A DNA stretch of 64,000 nucleotides from Actinomyces slackii (GCF_900637295.1 NZ_LR134363.1:1-64000); one strand, 5' to 3'; numbered from the stretch's first letter, positions 35,138 to 44,049 are shown. Notes: generated from the sequence alone by a model not told the origin. Numbers and translations: made by a program.

Positions 35138-35597
35138 CGCCCGAGTGGTCGAGCGCCTCGAGGTAGACCCAGCGCCCGCCGCGGCGCACGAATCGCGAGC
35201 GCTCGACCAGCTCATCCTCGACCACGCCCCCGCGCCCGTCCCCGGTGCGATAGCGGGCGGTGAAGGACACCTCGCCCTCCTCATCCCCGGGCCCGCCGCC
35301 CGCCGTGGACTCGATGCGCAGGCCCAGCCACTGGGTTCCCGGGTGGCAGTAGGGCCCCGGCGGGCGGGTGCGCGGATGCCAGCTGCGGAAGAGGTGGTCC
35401 TCATCGCCGAGGACGAAGGCCGAGTACCGCGAACGCATGAGCGCCTCGGCGCTGGGGGCGGGGGCGCCGTCATGGATGGGCTCGCAGCACGTCCGGTAGG
35501 CGCAGGGGCTGCCACAGGGGCAGGGGGCGGCGGGCTGGGCGCCGGCGGCGCGCACCGGCGAGTCCTGGGGGCGCCGGGCCCCATCGGGGCGGGCCAT
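35133..35597 (-). CDS. ychJ: YchJ-family SEC-C zinc-motif protein
   Basis: A 154-residue protein of the UPF0225/YchJ family. The N-terminal SEC-C zinc motif CPCGSPCAYRTCC (residues 26-38) is followed by the NTF2-like domain with AEALMRSRYSAFVLGDEDHL and FVRRGGRWVYL. Function is unknown. The ATG at 35597 is only two bases from the stop of the upstream aminopeptidase gene, so they are translationally coupled. The stop codon TAG is the target into which the IS element inserted; the downstream region was displaced but the protein is complete. Confidence 0.92.
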   Translation of the reverse strand: MARPDGARRPQDSPVRAAGAQPAAPCPCGSPCAYRTCCEPIHDGAPAPSAEALMRSRYSAFVLGDEDHLFRSWHPRTRPPGPYCHPGTQWLGLRIESTAGGGPGDEEGEVSFTARYRTGDGRGGVVEDELVERSRFVRRGGRWVYLEALDHSGV

Positions 35598-35599
35598 CC

Positions 35600-36943
35600 T
35601 CAGGCCCCCTGCCAGTAGGCGGCCAGGGCCTGGGCCAGCCAGGGCCCGTCGCTCACCCCGGCCATCTCCCTCAGGGAGTGCATGGCGAGCAGGGGCTGGC
35701 CGACGTCGACCGTCGTGATCCCCAGGCGCGTGGCCGTGATGGGGCCGATGGTCGAGCCGCAGGGGACGGTGTTGTTGGACACGAAGTCCTGATGGGGCAC
35801 CCCTGCGGCCCGGCAGGCCCTCTCCCACAGAGCAGCGCCCACGGCGTCGGTGGCGTAGCGCTGCTGGGCGTTGATCTTCAGCAGAGGGCCGGCGTTGATG
35901 AGGGGCTGGACGGCGGGGTCGTGCAGGTGGGGCTGGCCGGGGTGGACGCTGTGCCCGGCGTCGGCACTGATGCACCAGGAGCGGGCGATGAGGGCCTCCA
36001 CGCCGTCGCCCCTAAGGCCCATGGCGCCGGCCAGGCGCCGCAGGATGGACTCCAGGAAGGGCCCCGCCGCCCCCGAGCGGGTGGCCGAGCCGACCTCCTC
36101 ATGATCGAAGGCCACCATGACCGCCGGGTCCTGGGGGCCGGGGCCGGCGGCGATGGCCTCCAGGGCCACCAGGGCGGCGTGGACGGAGGAGAGGTTGTCC
36201 AGACGGGCGGAGGCCAGGAACTCGCCATCGCGCCCGAAGCGCGCCGGGGCCTCGGTGGGGAAGGTGAGGATGTCGTGGCCGGCCAGGTCGGCGGGGTCGA
36301 TGCCGGCGACCTGGCACAGGTAGTGCTCGACGGCGTCGGGGGCCGAGTCCTGGGCCTCCAGGGACCACAGGGGCAGCAGGGCGCTCTGGCGGTCCAGGCG
36401 CAGGCCGTCGTTGACGCTGCGATCCAGGTGCGGGGCGACCTGGGCGACTCGGGCGATGGGCCCGGTGCGCACCAGGTGGGTGGCGCCGTCGCGGGTGGTC
36501 AGCCGGCCGGCCAGGCCGAGCTCGCGGTCCAGGAAGGAGTTGAGCAGGGGGCCGCCGTAGACCTCGGCGTTGATGAGCTGCCAGCCGGCGCGGGTGATGG
36601 CGGCGGCGGGCTTGAGCTTCAGGGCCGGGGAGTCGGTGTGGGCGCCCACGATCCGCATGCCCGCGGCGGGGCCGAGGGTCTCGGGCAGGATCCAGGCGGC
36701 CAGGGCGCCGTCGCGCACCACCCAGCCGCGACGGGGCAGGGACTCGTCCCAGGCCTGGGTCTCGTGGACCTGGGTCAGGCCCGCGGCGCTGAGGCGCTCG
36801 GCGCCATGGGCGGCGGCGTGGTAGGAGGAGGGGGAGGCGATGACGAACTCGATGAGGGAGGCGGTGTAGGCATCCGGGTCGTGCAGGACGGCCCGGGGGG
36901 CGGGGGCCGACGGCGCAGCGGGGGTCATCGCAGAGTGCGTCAT
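35600..36943 (-). CDS. M18-family aminopeptidase
   Basis: A 447-residue cytosolic dinuclear-zinc aminopeptidase of the aspartyl/lysyl aminopeptidase type. Metal-binding segments MRIVGAHTDSPALKLKP, VAFDHEEVGSATRSGA and SADAGHSVHPGQP, together with NNTVPCGSTIGPI near the end, are in family order and the length is normal. It removes N-terminal residues from peptides, fitting a peptide-using organism with an opp operon. The start at 36943 has GGGG upstream; 36928 is an in-frame alternative. Divergent from a HAD gene. Confidence 0.94.
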   Translation of the reverse strand: MTHSAMTPAAPSAPAPRAVLHDPDAYTASLIEFVIASPSSYHAAAHGAERLSAAGLTQVHETQAWDESLPRRGWVVRDGALAAWILPETLGPAAGMRIVGAHTDSPALKLKPAAAITRAGWQLINAEVYGGPLLNSFLDRELGLAGRLTTRDGATHLVRTGPIARVAQVAPHLDRSVNDGLRLDRQSALLPLWSLEAQDSAPDAVEHYLCQVAGIDPADLAGHDILTFPTEAPARFGRDGEFLASARLDNLSSVHAALVALEAIAAGPGPQDPAVMVAFDHEEVGSATRSGAAGPFLESILRRLAGAMGLRGDGVEALIARSWCISADAGHSVHPGQPHLHDPAVQPLINAGPLLKINAQQRYATDAVGAALWERACRAAGVPHQDFVSNNTVPCGSTIGPITATRLGITTVDVGQPLLAMHSLREMAGVSDGPWLAQALAAYWQGA

Positions 36944-37020
36944 GGCCCCAGTCTTCCATGTCCTCGATGCCCTCCACGCCCCTTCCCCGGGCGGGCAGGG
37001 GATTGGGGCAGGATGGGTCC

Positions 37021-37647
37021 GTGAGTGATGACCAGCCCATTGTGCCCGCCAGCGCCAGCCCTATCCGCGCCGTCCTGCTGGATGCCGACGGCGTCCTGCA
37101 GATCATCGGCACCCCGTGGGTTGAGGCCCTGTCCCAGGTGGGGGGCGAGGCCTTCGCCCACGCCCTGCTGAACGGGGAGGAGGATGCCCAGACCGGGCGC
37201 GAGTCCCTCATGGCGCTGCTTGAGCGCATGGTCGAGCGCTTCGAGGTGGCCACCCCGGCCCAGGAGATCCTGTCCCTGTGGCACCGCGCTGAGCCCGACC
37301 CGCTGGCCTGGCAGGTGGCCCGTGATCTGCGCGCAGCCGACTACATCACGGTGCTGGCCACCAACCAGCAGCCCGAGCGGCGCGACTGGATGCGCGGCGT
37401 CGTGGGCTACGACGGCCTGTGCGATATGAGCGCCTACTCCTGCGAGCTGGGGGTGGCCAAGCCGGATCCGGCCTATTTCCTGCGGGTCCTGGAGCTGGCG
37501 GGGGTGAGGGCCGATGAGGCCCTGTTCGTCGATGACAACGCCGCCAACGTCTCCACCGCCCGCGATCTGGGGATCCGCACGGTGCACCACCCGGCCGACG
37601 CCGGGGGCGAGCTGCTGCGCAAGGAGATCATCGAGGCGCTGGCCTGA
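37021..37647 (+). CDS. HAD-family hydrolase
   Basis: A 208-residue phosphatase of the HAD-like superfamily with the nucleophile motif LLDADGVLQ (Asp near residue 18), Thr/Asn motif II in VLATNQQPE, and motifs III/IV in GVAKPDPAYF and LFVDDNAANVSTA. The second Asp is followed by Gly as usual. GTG 37021 is the chosen start, with AGGAT upstream. Substrate unknown; nothing nearby points to one. Confidence 0.85.
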   Translation: MSDDQPIVPASASPIRAVLLDADGVLQIIGTPWVEALSQVGGEAFAHALLNGEEDAQTGRESLMALLERMVERFEVATPAQEILSLWHRAEPDPLAWQVARDLRAADYITVLATNQQPERRDWMRGVVGYDGLCDMSAYSCELGVAKPDPAYFLRVLELAGVRADEALFVDDNAANVSTARDLGIRTVHHPADAGGELLRKEIIEALA

Positions 37648-37783
37648 GCGGGCCGCCCCGCCTCCTTCGTGGGGAGGAGCCCCCTGGGCGCTGCATCTCA
37701 TCCCTTCGGGGACTTGCCCAACCGCGCCGGTGGGGGAAGACTCGCCCTTGACCCCTGGATTCGAGGTGCATGAGAGGACGGCC

Positions 37784-38347
37784 ATGGCAAGCACGACGGC
37801 GCAGGTCTCCAGTCTCGACCCGAGGCTGCCTGAGAGCCCTGACCGCCAGGCCGCGCCGGCCTCCCGCCTGGCACCCGCCCGTTTCCACAGGCTCATCCAC
37901 GCGATCCACCGGGTGCTGCCGGGGCCGCTGCGGCGCAGGGTGCCGGTGACCTTCGTGGGCTATGCGATCATCAACGGCTCGGCCTTCCTCCTGGACATTG
38001 CCTTCCTGTGGTTCTTCTACGAGAAGCTGCACTGGCTCTACCCCGTCGCGGTGACCGTCGGATACGCGATCGCGGGCCTCTACTCCCTGCTGCTGAACCG
38101 ATGGCTGAACTTCCAGGCCCATGGGCACCTGGTGGCCCAGGGGTCGCGCTACGCCGTCGGGCTGGTAGCCCAGTACGTCATCTTCATCCTGGGGCTGTCC
38201 ACCTTCCTGCACTGGATGGGCATGAATGCCGAGCTGGCGAGGTTCCTGTCGGCCTGCTGCGAGGGGGTCTTCCTCTACGTGCTGCTGAAGATCTGGGTCT
38301 TCCGGGGAACCCCGGAGCCCTCCACGGCCTCCCCTGCGTCGAGGTAG
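37784..38347 (+). CDS. GtrA-family membrane protein
   Basis: A 187-residue protein with four predicted helices (VTFVGYAIINGSAFLLDIAF first; ending in FLYVLLKIWVFR). The family is thought to flip lipid-linked sugars for teichoic-acid or O-antigen glucosylation. A Pro/Ala-rich tail of about 50 residues precedes the first helix. GAGAGGA lies before ATG 37784. The last residues and stop (TAG at 38345-38347) are supplied by the palindromic repeat. No glycosyltransferase gene is adjacent. Confidence 0.88.
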   Translation: MASTTAQVSSLDPRLPESPDRQAAPASRLAPARFHRLIHAIHRVLPGPLRRRVPVTFVGYAIINGSAFLLDIAFLWFFYEKLHWLYPVAVTVGYAIAGLYSLLLNRWLNFQAHGHLVAQGSRYAVGLVAQYVIFILGLSTFLHWMGMNAELARFLSACCEGVFLYVLLKIWVFRGTPEPSTASPASR

Positions 38348-38409
38348 ACATTTTCCGCCGAGGTCGACGGCGAATGCGTCTACCTCGGCGGAAAATGTCT
38401 ACCTCGGCG
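38337..38409. repeat. 73-bp palindromic repeat, copy 2 (terminator-like)
   Basis: Arms at 38337-38369 and 38377-38409 pair with only two mismatches around a 7-base loop. Sequence and spacing match copy 1 at 30452-30524. Again it lies between convergent genes and provides both stop codons: 38345-38347 for the GtrA gene and 38399-38401 (minus strand) for the Pth2-like gene. Confidence 0.92.
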
Positions 38410-39202
38410 CGATGATGGGCGCGAACGACCAACATGCCCGCGTGGTGCGGGTGGGCCCGCCGAACTCGGTGAAGCCCGCGTCCGTGACCTCCACCGGGCG
38501 GCGCACCTCCTCCCACTGGCGGCGCTCCGGGTGGACGACGCGCACCCGGCAGCCCCGATCGGCCCACTGACCACGCAGCTGCTCGGGCATATCCGGGTGC
38601 TCCCAGGCCAGCTGGGCGGCATGGGCGCACTGAGCCACCAGCTTTCCCGAGGTCATCTCATGGAGCGGCGTGACCTCGACGGTCACCAGGGCGCCCGCCG
38701 ACATCGACTCCGCTCCGAGCTCGAATCCGCTCGCCTCCCCCTGGGGGCCCCTGGCCCGCGCGGGGGACGGGGGAGGCTCCGCGCCGTCGGGGAAGTGCGT
38801 GCCCTCGACCTGCGTCTTGGCCAGCGCCGCGGGCAGGGGCCGGACGGGTCCGGGGACCAGGGCCCGGGCGGCGGCCTGGCCCCAGCCGCGCGGGCCGTCC
38901 TGGATCACGGTGACCCCGTCCAGCTCCTGGACCTCCTCCCAGCGCTTGCCCCGGGCTCGGCGCACGATCTTGCGGATGCGCCCCGCGCGCCAGTGGTCAA
39001 CGGCCTCGTGCCAGGGCCCGCCCGGGGCGGCCTGCGGGGAGGCCAGGAGCTGGACGACGGCGCGGGCGGCGGCCTCGGCCACGTCGACGCGCCGAGCGGG
39101 ATGGACCTTGTCGTAGCGCACGGCGATCTGCATGGCCCAGGGCACGGGATGGTCGGCCGGCAGGTCCTGGAGCGGGTCGCCGGGAGCGTGATCGGATTCC
39201 AC
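38399..39202 (-). CDS. Actinobacterial peptidyl-tRNA hydrolase 2-like protein
   Basis: A 267-residue protein whose C-terminal part has the Pth2 motif MTSGKLVAQCAHAAQLAW (about residues 180-197), where Pth2 enzymes bind tRNA and catalyse release of stalled peptidyl-tRNA. The N-terminal half (PWAMQIAVRYDKVHPARRVD, then GRIRKIVRRARGKRWEEVQE) is a Pth2-like segment that occurs in actinobacterial homologues, giving a split arrangement with a Pro/Gly-rich insert between. The GTG at 39202 is used; no strong ribosome site. Canonical Pth1 would be encoded elsewhere, so this may be a paralogue with another role. Confidence 0.75.
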   Translation of the reverse strand: MESDHAPGDPLQDLPADHPVPWAMQIAVRYDKVHPARRVDVAEAAARAVVQLLASPQAAPGGPWHEAVDHWRAGRIRKIVRRARGKRWEEVQELDGVTVIQDGPRGWGQAAARALVPGPVRPLPAALAKTQVEGTHFPDGAEPPPSPARARGPQGEASGFELGAESMSAGALVTVEVTPLHEMTSGKLVAQCAHAAQLAWEHPDMPEQLRGQWADRGCRVRVVHPERRQWEEVRRPVEVTDAGFTEFGGPTRTTRACWSFAPIIAPR

Positions 39203-39337
39203 GCCCCGAGCCTATGACGCCCCGGATCCTCGTATCCTGCCTATCTCCGGCCCATCCTGCGGGATGGGGACCGGAACTCGGACTCATCCGCGGGCAGGAC
39301 ACTTCCCGTGGGCGGTGGGCATCTAAGATCTCGGCCC

Positions 39338-40885
39338 ATGAGTGATAGCCCGCCCGCCTCCCCACCCCCGGCTGGTCCACCAGCCCCGCCCCCAGGGCCT
39401 CAGCCCCAGGCTGTTGCGCCCGCCCCTGCCAATCCCTATGGCGGCCCGGCTGGCGGCCCGGCTCCCCAGCAGGCCCCCGCGGCCCTCCTGCGCCCGACCG
39501 CCCTCAACGGCGCCACCACGCACGGGGTCTGGGGGATCCGCCCCCTGCGCCACCCCAAGGAGATCCCGATGCTCATCGTGGCGGCGGTCCTGGCGGCGCT
39601 CATCTACCTGACCTGGATCGTCCTGCTGGTGTGGCTGAGCCAGGGCCCCGCCGTGGAGCCGGGCACGATGCCGGCCAAGATCCACGAGTTGGTCACCGGC
39701 ACCACCGGGATGGAGCTCCTCGCGATCCTGCCGGTCCTGCCCTTCTTCGTGTGGGTGGGGCGCGCCATGCTGTACGCGCGGGCGCGGGCCAATGCCGTCC
39801 AGATGAGCCCCACGCAGTTCCCCGAGGGCTACCGGATGGTGGTCGAGGCCGCCCAGAGCTTCGGCCTGCGCCGGGTCCCCGACGCCTACGTCGCGCTGGG
39901 CAACGGGAGTATCAACGCCTTCGCCTCGGGCCATGGGTTCCGCCGGTTCGTCACGATCAACTCCGACCTGTTCGAGGTCGGGGGATCCGCGCGCGACCCC
40001 GAGGCACTGCGCTTCATCATCGGTCACGAGGTGGGGCATATCGCCGCCGGTCACACCTCCTACCTGCGCTCCTTCCTGTCCCAGATCCTCGTCTACATCC
40101 CTGTGCTGGGCCAGGCCTTCAGCCGGGCCCAGGAGTACACGGCGGACAACCACGGCTTCGCCACCGCGCCCAAGGGGGCGGCCGCGACCATGGCGGTGCT
40201 CGCCGGCGGGAAGTACCTGGGCGCCCAGGTCAACGCCCATGCCCTGGCCGAGCGCGCCGTGCGGGAGAAGGGCCTGTGGGTGCACCTGGCGGCCTGGGGG
40301 GCGTCCCACCCCTTGCTGACCTGGCGCATGCACGCCCTGCGCGATCGCAGCGCGCCCGGGCGGCTCATGATCCGTCCGCGGGACACGGCCGCATGGTTCC
40401 CGCCCTTCCAGCCCTCAGGCCACGAGCTCTCCGCCATCTGGCCCACCCCTGCCCAGGTCCTGGCTCATATGGACGCCTGCCGCCCGCAGGTCCAGGCCGA
40501 GGAGCAGTTCGGCCGCTACCCGGGGGTGGAGTACTCCACGCCGCGCGACACCCTGCGCTGGGCCAGTCCGGTGCCGGTTCCCCGGGGGCCGGCCGCCCTG
40601 GCATCGCCGGCGGCCAGCGAGCCCACATCCACCACGGGCTATGGCTACACCCCCGGAGGGCACATGGTCTCCTTCAGCCAGTCCGGCGCGACCCCGACCG
40701 GCGGGACCACCCCTCCATCCGGCCTGCGCCAGCACGGCGAGCCCTCGAGCCCGAGCAGGGCCGAGCAGCCGGCACCGTCCCCGGACTGCGCGCCCCAGGC
40801 CGCAGATCAGGCCGCCGATCAGGCCGACCCTGCCGCCCCGGCGCCACCGGCCCAGGACGGCGAGCAGGAGGGCCGGCAGGGCTGA
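39338..40885 (+). CDS. M48-family membrane metallopeptidase
   Basis: A 515-residue zinc protease. A Pro/Ala-rich cytoplasmic N-terminus (~70 residues) is followed by two helices (PMLIVAAVLAALIYLTWIVL and LLAILPVLPFFVWVG) and the catalytic motif HEVGH (His230, Glu231, His234) with the third ligand Glu266 in AQEYTADNHGF. This is the peptidase M48/HtpX-like arrangement used in membrane protein quality control. The C-terminal ~120 residues are Pro/Ala/Thr-rich and probably disordered. No obvious operon partner. Confidence 0.88.
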   Translation: MSDSPPASPPPAGPPAPPPGPQPQAVAPAPANPYGGPAGGPAPQQAPAALLRPTALNGATTHGVWGIRPLRHPKEIPMLIVAAVLAALIYLTWIVLLVWLSQGPAVEPGTMPAKIHELVTGTTGMELLAILPVLPFFVWVGRAMLYARARANAVQMSPTQFPEGYRMVVEAAQSFGLRRVPDAYVALGNGSINAFASGHGFRRFVTINSDLFEVGGSARDPEALRFIIGHEVGHIAAGHTSYLRSFLSQILVYIPVLGQAFSRAQEYTADNHGFATAPKGAAATMAVLAGGKYLGAQVNAHALAERAVREKGLWVHLAAWGASHPLLTWRMHALRDRSAPGRLMIRPRDTAAWFPPFQPSGHELSAIWPTPAQVLAHMDACRPQVQAEEQFGRYPGVEYSTPRDTLRWASPVPVPRGPAALASPAASEPTSTTGYGYTPGGHMVSFSQSGATPTGGTTPPSGLRQHGEPSSPSRAEQPAPSPDCAPQAADQAADQADPAAPAPPAQDGEQEGRQG

Positions 40886-40938
40886 GAGCCCCTGCCGCTG
40901 GCCCGGCCCCGCGCGTCGTGGGGCCGGGCCAGCGCCTG

Positions 40939-42306
40939 TCAGGAGTAGCGCATGACGCTGCGCGCGGCCAGGGTCAGCTGCTGGAGGTGCCCGCGCAGGT
41001 CGGAGGCCCCGGCGGCGATGTCCACGCTCTGGCAGCGGGCGGCGGCCTCGTCGAGCTCGGCCAGGCGCTCCCCCACCGACTCCACCACGCCGGAGGCGGC
41101 CAGGGAGAGCTCGGCGGCGGCGGCCGGCAGGCTGGGGTCGCTGGAGGCGGGCGAGCCCGTCCACAGCATGAGGAGCTGGCGGGGAATGGTCATCATCCGG
41201 CTGGCCTCACCGATGTACTCCACCGCCTGGCCGGCCAGGCTCCTGTGCTCCTGGGCCTGGCGCTCCATCTCGACCAGCCCCGCGGTGAGGGTCTCGATGA
41301 GGTCGGGGATGGCCTCGGCCGAGTACCGGGAGTCGCCCACGCCGTCGATGAGCTCGACGGTGAACAGGGCGGTGATGGTCGTGTGCAGGCGGGCCAGGGC
41401 GATGCGGAAGCGGGTGCGCGCACCATTGGTGTCCAGCTGGGCGAGGGTCTCGACCAGTCGCGAGACCAGGGGCCTGACCAGGCCCTGCATCTGCGTCCAC
41501 AGGTTGAGCAGCTCAGCCAGGGGCCGGACGCGGGGGTCGGACTGATCCAGGGCGGCGATGCGCTCGGGGCTCAGGCGCGGGTCCTCCAGGGTCTCGGTCA
41601 GGCCCCGCACCGCGGCCCTCAACGAGGCCGACAGGGCGGCCAGCTCGTCCTGGCTGGCCAGCCAGCTGTCGAGGCCCGCGGCGATGGCGGTCACGGCGTC
41701 GAGCATGGTGCGCAGGTCGCCTGTGGCCCCCGGGCGCTGGGGCAGGCCGGCGGAGAGCTCCTCGCGGCGGGCGACCTCGGCCGGCAGGGCCGCGTTCTGG
41801 AACTCCTCATAGGAGGACAGCCCGGCGTCGGCCAGCATCTGGGCGATCCGCTCCAGCCCCTTGAGGGCGGCGTCACGGCGGGTGTCCCCCAGGGCCAGGG
41901 CGGTGTCCTCCACGGCGCGAGCGTCCCGGTAGATCGCGCAGGCGGTGTCGAACAGCTCGGTGCACACCGGGCGGGTCCTCACCGAGAGGTAGCCGCCATC
42001 GGACAGGGGGGTGACGGTGGCGAAGACGTCGTACTCGCTGCCATCGGCCGCGAGGTTGCGGACGTAGGCGGCGAAGGGACTGCCGGCCTGCAGGGTGTCC
42101 CACATGGCCTTGAAGGCTCCCCCCGGCATCTCGGGGTGACGGATGATGTTGTGGGGTGCACCGGAGAGCTCGTCGCGCCCGTAGCGGGAGAGCTCGATGA
42201 ACACGTTGTTCGAGTGGCGGATGACGCCGCGGGCATCCGTGGTGGAGAAGAACAGCTGATCGACTCCCACCTCATGGGTGGCTCCGGTGACCTTCACAGT
42301 GGGCAT
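40939..42306 (-). CDS. Aer-like PAS-domain protein without signalling module
   Basis: A 455-residue soluble protein. Residues 10-115 form a PAS domain of the Aer/chemoreceptor type: FFSTTDARGVIRHSNNVF, then IIRHPEMPGGAFKAMWDTLQ and NLAADGSEYDVFA, the pattern that binds FAD in the aerotaxis receptor. The rest is all-helical, with ~300 residues lacking HAMP, methyl-accepting, kinase or GGDEF motifs and any membrane helix. It could sense redox state or oxygen and act on partners by coiled-coil contacts (inference). The neighbours give no partner. Longest possible start at 42306 fits the family start. Confidence 0.8.
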   Translation of the reverse strand: MPTVKVTGATHEVGVDQLFFSTTDARGVIRHSNNVFIELSRYGRDELSGAPHNIIRHPEMPGGAFKAMWDTLQAGSPFAAYVRNLAADGSEYDVFATVTPLSDGGYLSVRTRPVCTELFDTACAIYRDARAVEDTALALGDTRRDAALKGLERIAQMLADAGLSSYEEFQNAALPAEVARREELSAGLPQRPGATGDLRTMLDAVTAIAAGLDSWLASQDELAALSASLRAAVRGLTETLEDPRLSPERIAALDQSDPRVRPLAELLNLWTQMQGLVRPLVSRLVETLAQLDTNGARTRFRIALARLHTTITALFTVELIDGVGDSRYSAEAIPDLIETLTAGLVEMERQAQEHRSLAGQAVEYIGEASRMMTIPRQLLMLWTGSPASSDPSLPAAAAELSLAASGVVESVGERLAELDEAAARCQSVDIAAGASDLRGHLQQLTLAARSVMRYS

Positions 42307-42806
42307 GAGTCAGTGCTCCTTGAGCGGTGGGAACGATGGCCATCAAAACGGGTCCACCCTGGAATGCTCCCCCGGAGCGTCCCAGGGTGGCCGCAGATGG
42401 TCTCAGAAGGGTAACAGTCCGCCCCTGGCCTTGTCGGCCGTCCCTGAGGGGGCCCCAGGTGGCGCAGCATGAGCCGACGACGCCGATCGGGCCGGGCTTC
42501 TGCGGAGGGATTCCCGGGATTCCGGGCCTCAGGCCTCCTCGGCAGACCGTGGAGGCCCGGTGAGCGGGATCGGAATCCGACATCCCATGTCATGTTCGTG
42601 ACACCCACGACTCTCCATGGGCAAACCGACAGCGAATTCCCAGGATGCTTACAGAGCTGTTGAAGACCTCCCACAGGAGCGGGGGGTTATATAGATGTCA
42701 CCGCCGGACGGAACCGGTCGAGAGGGTTGGGGAGCTCGATGACCGATCGGATCTCCGAGACACGGCCTGGGTCTATTGGGAGCCCAGACCTGTCGCTCTG
42801 GCGAAG

Positions 42807-42853
42807 GAGGAAGGCCTCCCCGGATCAAGGGAATCCGGGTTGAGGGCCTCCTC
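42807..42853. repeat. Two-tier hairpin in the gene-free region
   Basis: The inner arms CCCGGAT (42819-42825) and ATCCGGG (42833-42839) pair perfectly; the outer arms GAGGAAGGCC and GGCCTCCTC pair with one bulge. Confidence 0.6.
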
Positions 42854-42864
42854 AGCGACAAGGG

Positions 42865-42899
42865 CCCGCGGGCCCCGGGGAGACACCCGGGCCCGCGGG
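42865..42899. terminator. Very GC-rich hairpin, possible terminator
   Basis: CCCGCGGGCCCCGGG pairs with CCCGGGCCCGCGGG with one bulged base around the loop GAGACA. It would end a plus-strand transcript from the TTATAT box or back up termination of the minus-strand ACR3-like gene. No T tract. Confidence 0.5.
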
Positions 42900-43032
42900 T
42901 CACGTCATTGTCCGAGGCGAATCCGCATAGCGGGCCGGCGGAGTCGCCGGGCTGGGGCGGGTCGCGGAGCCGCGGGCCTCCACGGGGCCTCTACGCCTAG
43001 CCTCTATGCCCGGCCTCTATGCCTGAGGGCCT

Positions 43033-44049
43033 CTACGGCTGCCTGCCCGCCCGCCGCCCCAGGCCCGCCTCCACGGCGGGCAGGAGCCGGACGTAGACGA
43101 CCATGAGCACGAGCTCCACCAGGGTCTGGGTGACCACGACGATCGGGGCCAGCCCCAGGTCGGCGGGAAGCGCCAGGGCCAGGGGCAGGACCACCAGGGA
43201 GTTGCGCGTGGTGCCGGAGAAGGCCAGGGCCAGGCGGGAGCGGGCATCCTGGCCCGCCATGCGCCCAAGGACCCGCCCCACAACCGGCATGACCAGGCCG
43301 AAGAGCACGAAGACCGGCACCACCCGCACCAACTGGCCCAGGTGGCTGGAGACGGTGGCGATCTGGGAGGCGACCACCACGATGAGGGTCGCCATCATGA
43401 GGGGGACCATGAGCGCCGTCGCCCCGCGCTCCACGCGCTGGGCGACGGGGGCCATCGCGCCCCGGGCCGCCCAGTGGGTCAAGGCGGCCAGGCCCAGGGG
43501 CAGGGCGATGATGACCAGGCCCTGCGCCAGGGGCCGCCAGTCGATGGGGGCGCTGGGCCCAAGAAGCGCGATCCAGACCGGCAGCAGCAGCATCTGGATG
43601 AGCATGAGCGCCGGCGATGCCGCCAGGGTCTTCTCCCAGGCGCCTCCCGCCAGGCGGGTGAAGACCACGACGTAGTCCACGCACGGCGCCAGCAGGACCA
43701 GCAGCGCACCCACCAGGAGGGCGGGGTGGTCCGCGATCATCCGGGTCAGTCCGGCCACCAGCACGGGGGCCGCCAGGAAGTTCACGGCCAGGATGGCGGC
43801 CATGAAGCGGAGGTCTGCGAAGGCGGCCCGCAGGCGCGCCAGCGGCACGCCCAGGAAGGTGGCGTAGAGCAGCGCGATGAGCACCGGGGTGATCGCGGCC
43901 TCCAGATCGGCCGGCGAGCTCGCCCCCAGCAGCGCCCCCAGCCCCAGGGAGCCCAGGTAGAGCGGCACCTGGTGGCGCTCCATCCAGTCAACCGCGCCAT
44001 CGATGCTCACCGGGCAACGGTAGCGCCCCACCGGGGCCGCCGGCAGCAT
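43033..44049 (-). CDS. ACR3/bile-acid-symporter-family permease
   Basis: A 338-residue membrane protein with about ten helices of the BART superfamily. LAPCVDYVVVFTRLAGG in the fourth-helix region resembles the conserved Cys segment of Acr3 arsenite exporters, and SGTTRNSLVVLPLALALP the helix-nine segment. Arsenite efflux is therefore plausible, but no arsR, arsC or arsM gene is adjacent, so another anion substrate is equally possible. The true start is uncertain: ATG 44049, GTG 44010 (VSIDGAVDW) or ATG 43983 (MERHQVPLYLG, like many relatives). Confidence 0.75.
   Translation of the reverse strand: MLPAAPVGRYRCPVSIDGAVDWMERHQVPLYLGSLGLGALLGASSPADLEAAITPVLIALLYATFLGVPLARLRAAFADLRFMAAILAVNFLAAPVLVAGLTRMIADHPALLVGALLVLLAPCVDYVVVFTRLAGGAWEKTLAASPALMLIQMLLLPVWIALLGPSAPIDWRPLAQGLVIIALPLGLAALTHWAARGAMAPVAQRVERGATALMVPLMMATLIVVVASQIATVSSHLGQLVRVVPVFVLFGLVMPVVGRVLGRMAGQDARSRLALAFSGTTRNSLVVLPLALALPADLGLAPIVVVTQTLVELVLMVVYVRLLPAVEAGLGRRAGRQP

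Larger units (their letters stand above)
42307..43032. other. 726-bp gene-free region with strong inverted repeats
   Basis: No open frame here looks coding on either strand. The left part should hold the promoter of the PAS gene. A TTATAT box at 42687-42692 could be a -10 for a plus-strand transcript. Downstream lie successive hairpins (42767-42790, 42807-42853, 42865-42899), so a structured RNA is possible. Near the right end CCTCTA occurs four times at 13- to 16-base spacing (42988-43035). Confidence 0.5.

Noticed and set aside
39631-42414. Plus-strand open frame of 927 codons
   Set aside because: It overlaps the M48 protease in another frame and the PAS gene antisense; the product is Gly/Arg/His-rich without motifs, an effect of high GC.
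42645-43106. Small Arg/Pro/Gly-rich open frames in the gene-free region
   Set aside because: They lack ribosome sites and recognisable domains and run through strong palindromes.
43033-44049. Arsenic resistance operon
   Set aside because: Only one ACR3-like permease is present, without arsR, arsC or arsM, so a resistance operon cannot be claimed.
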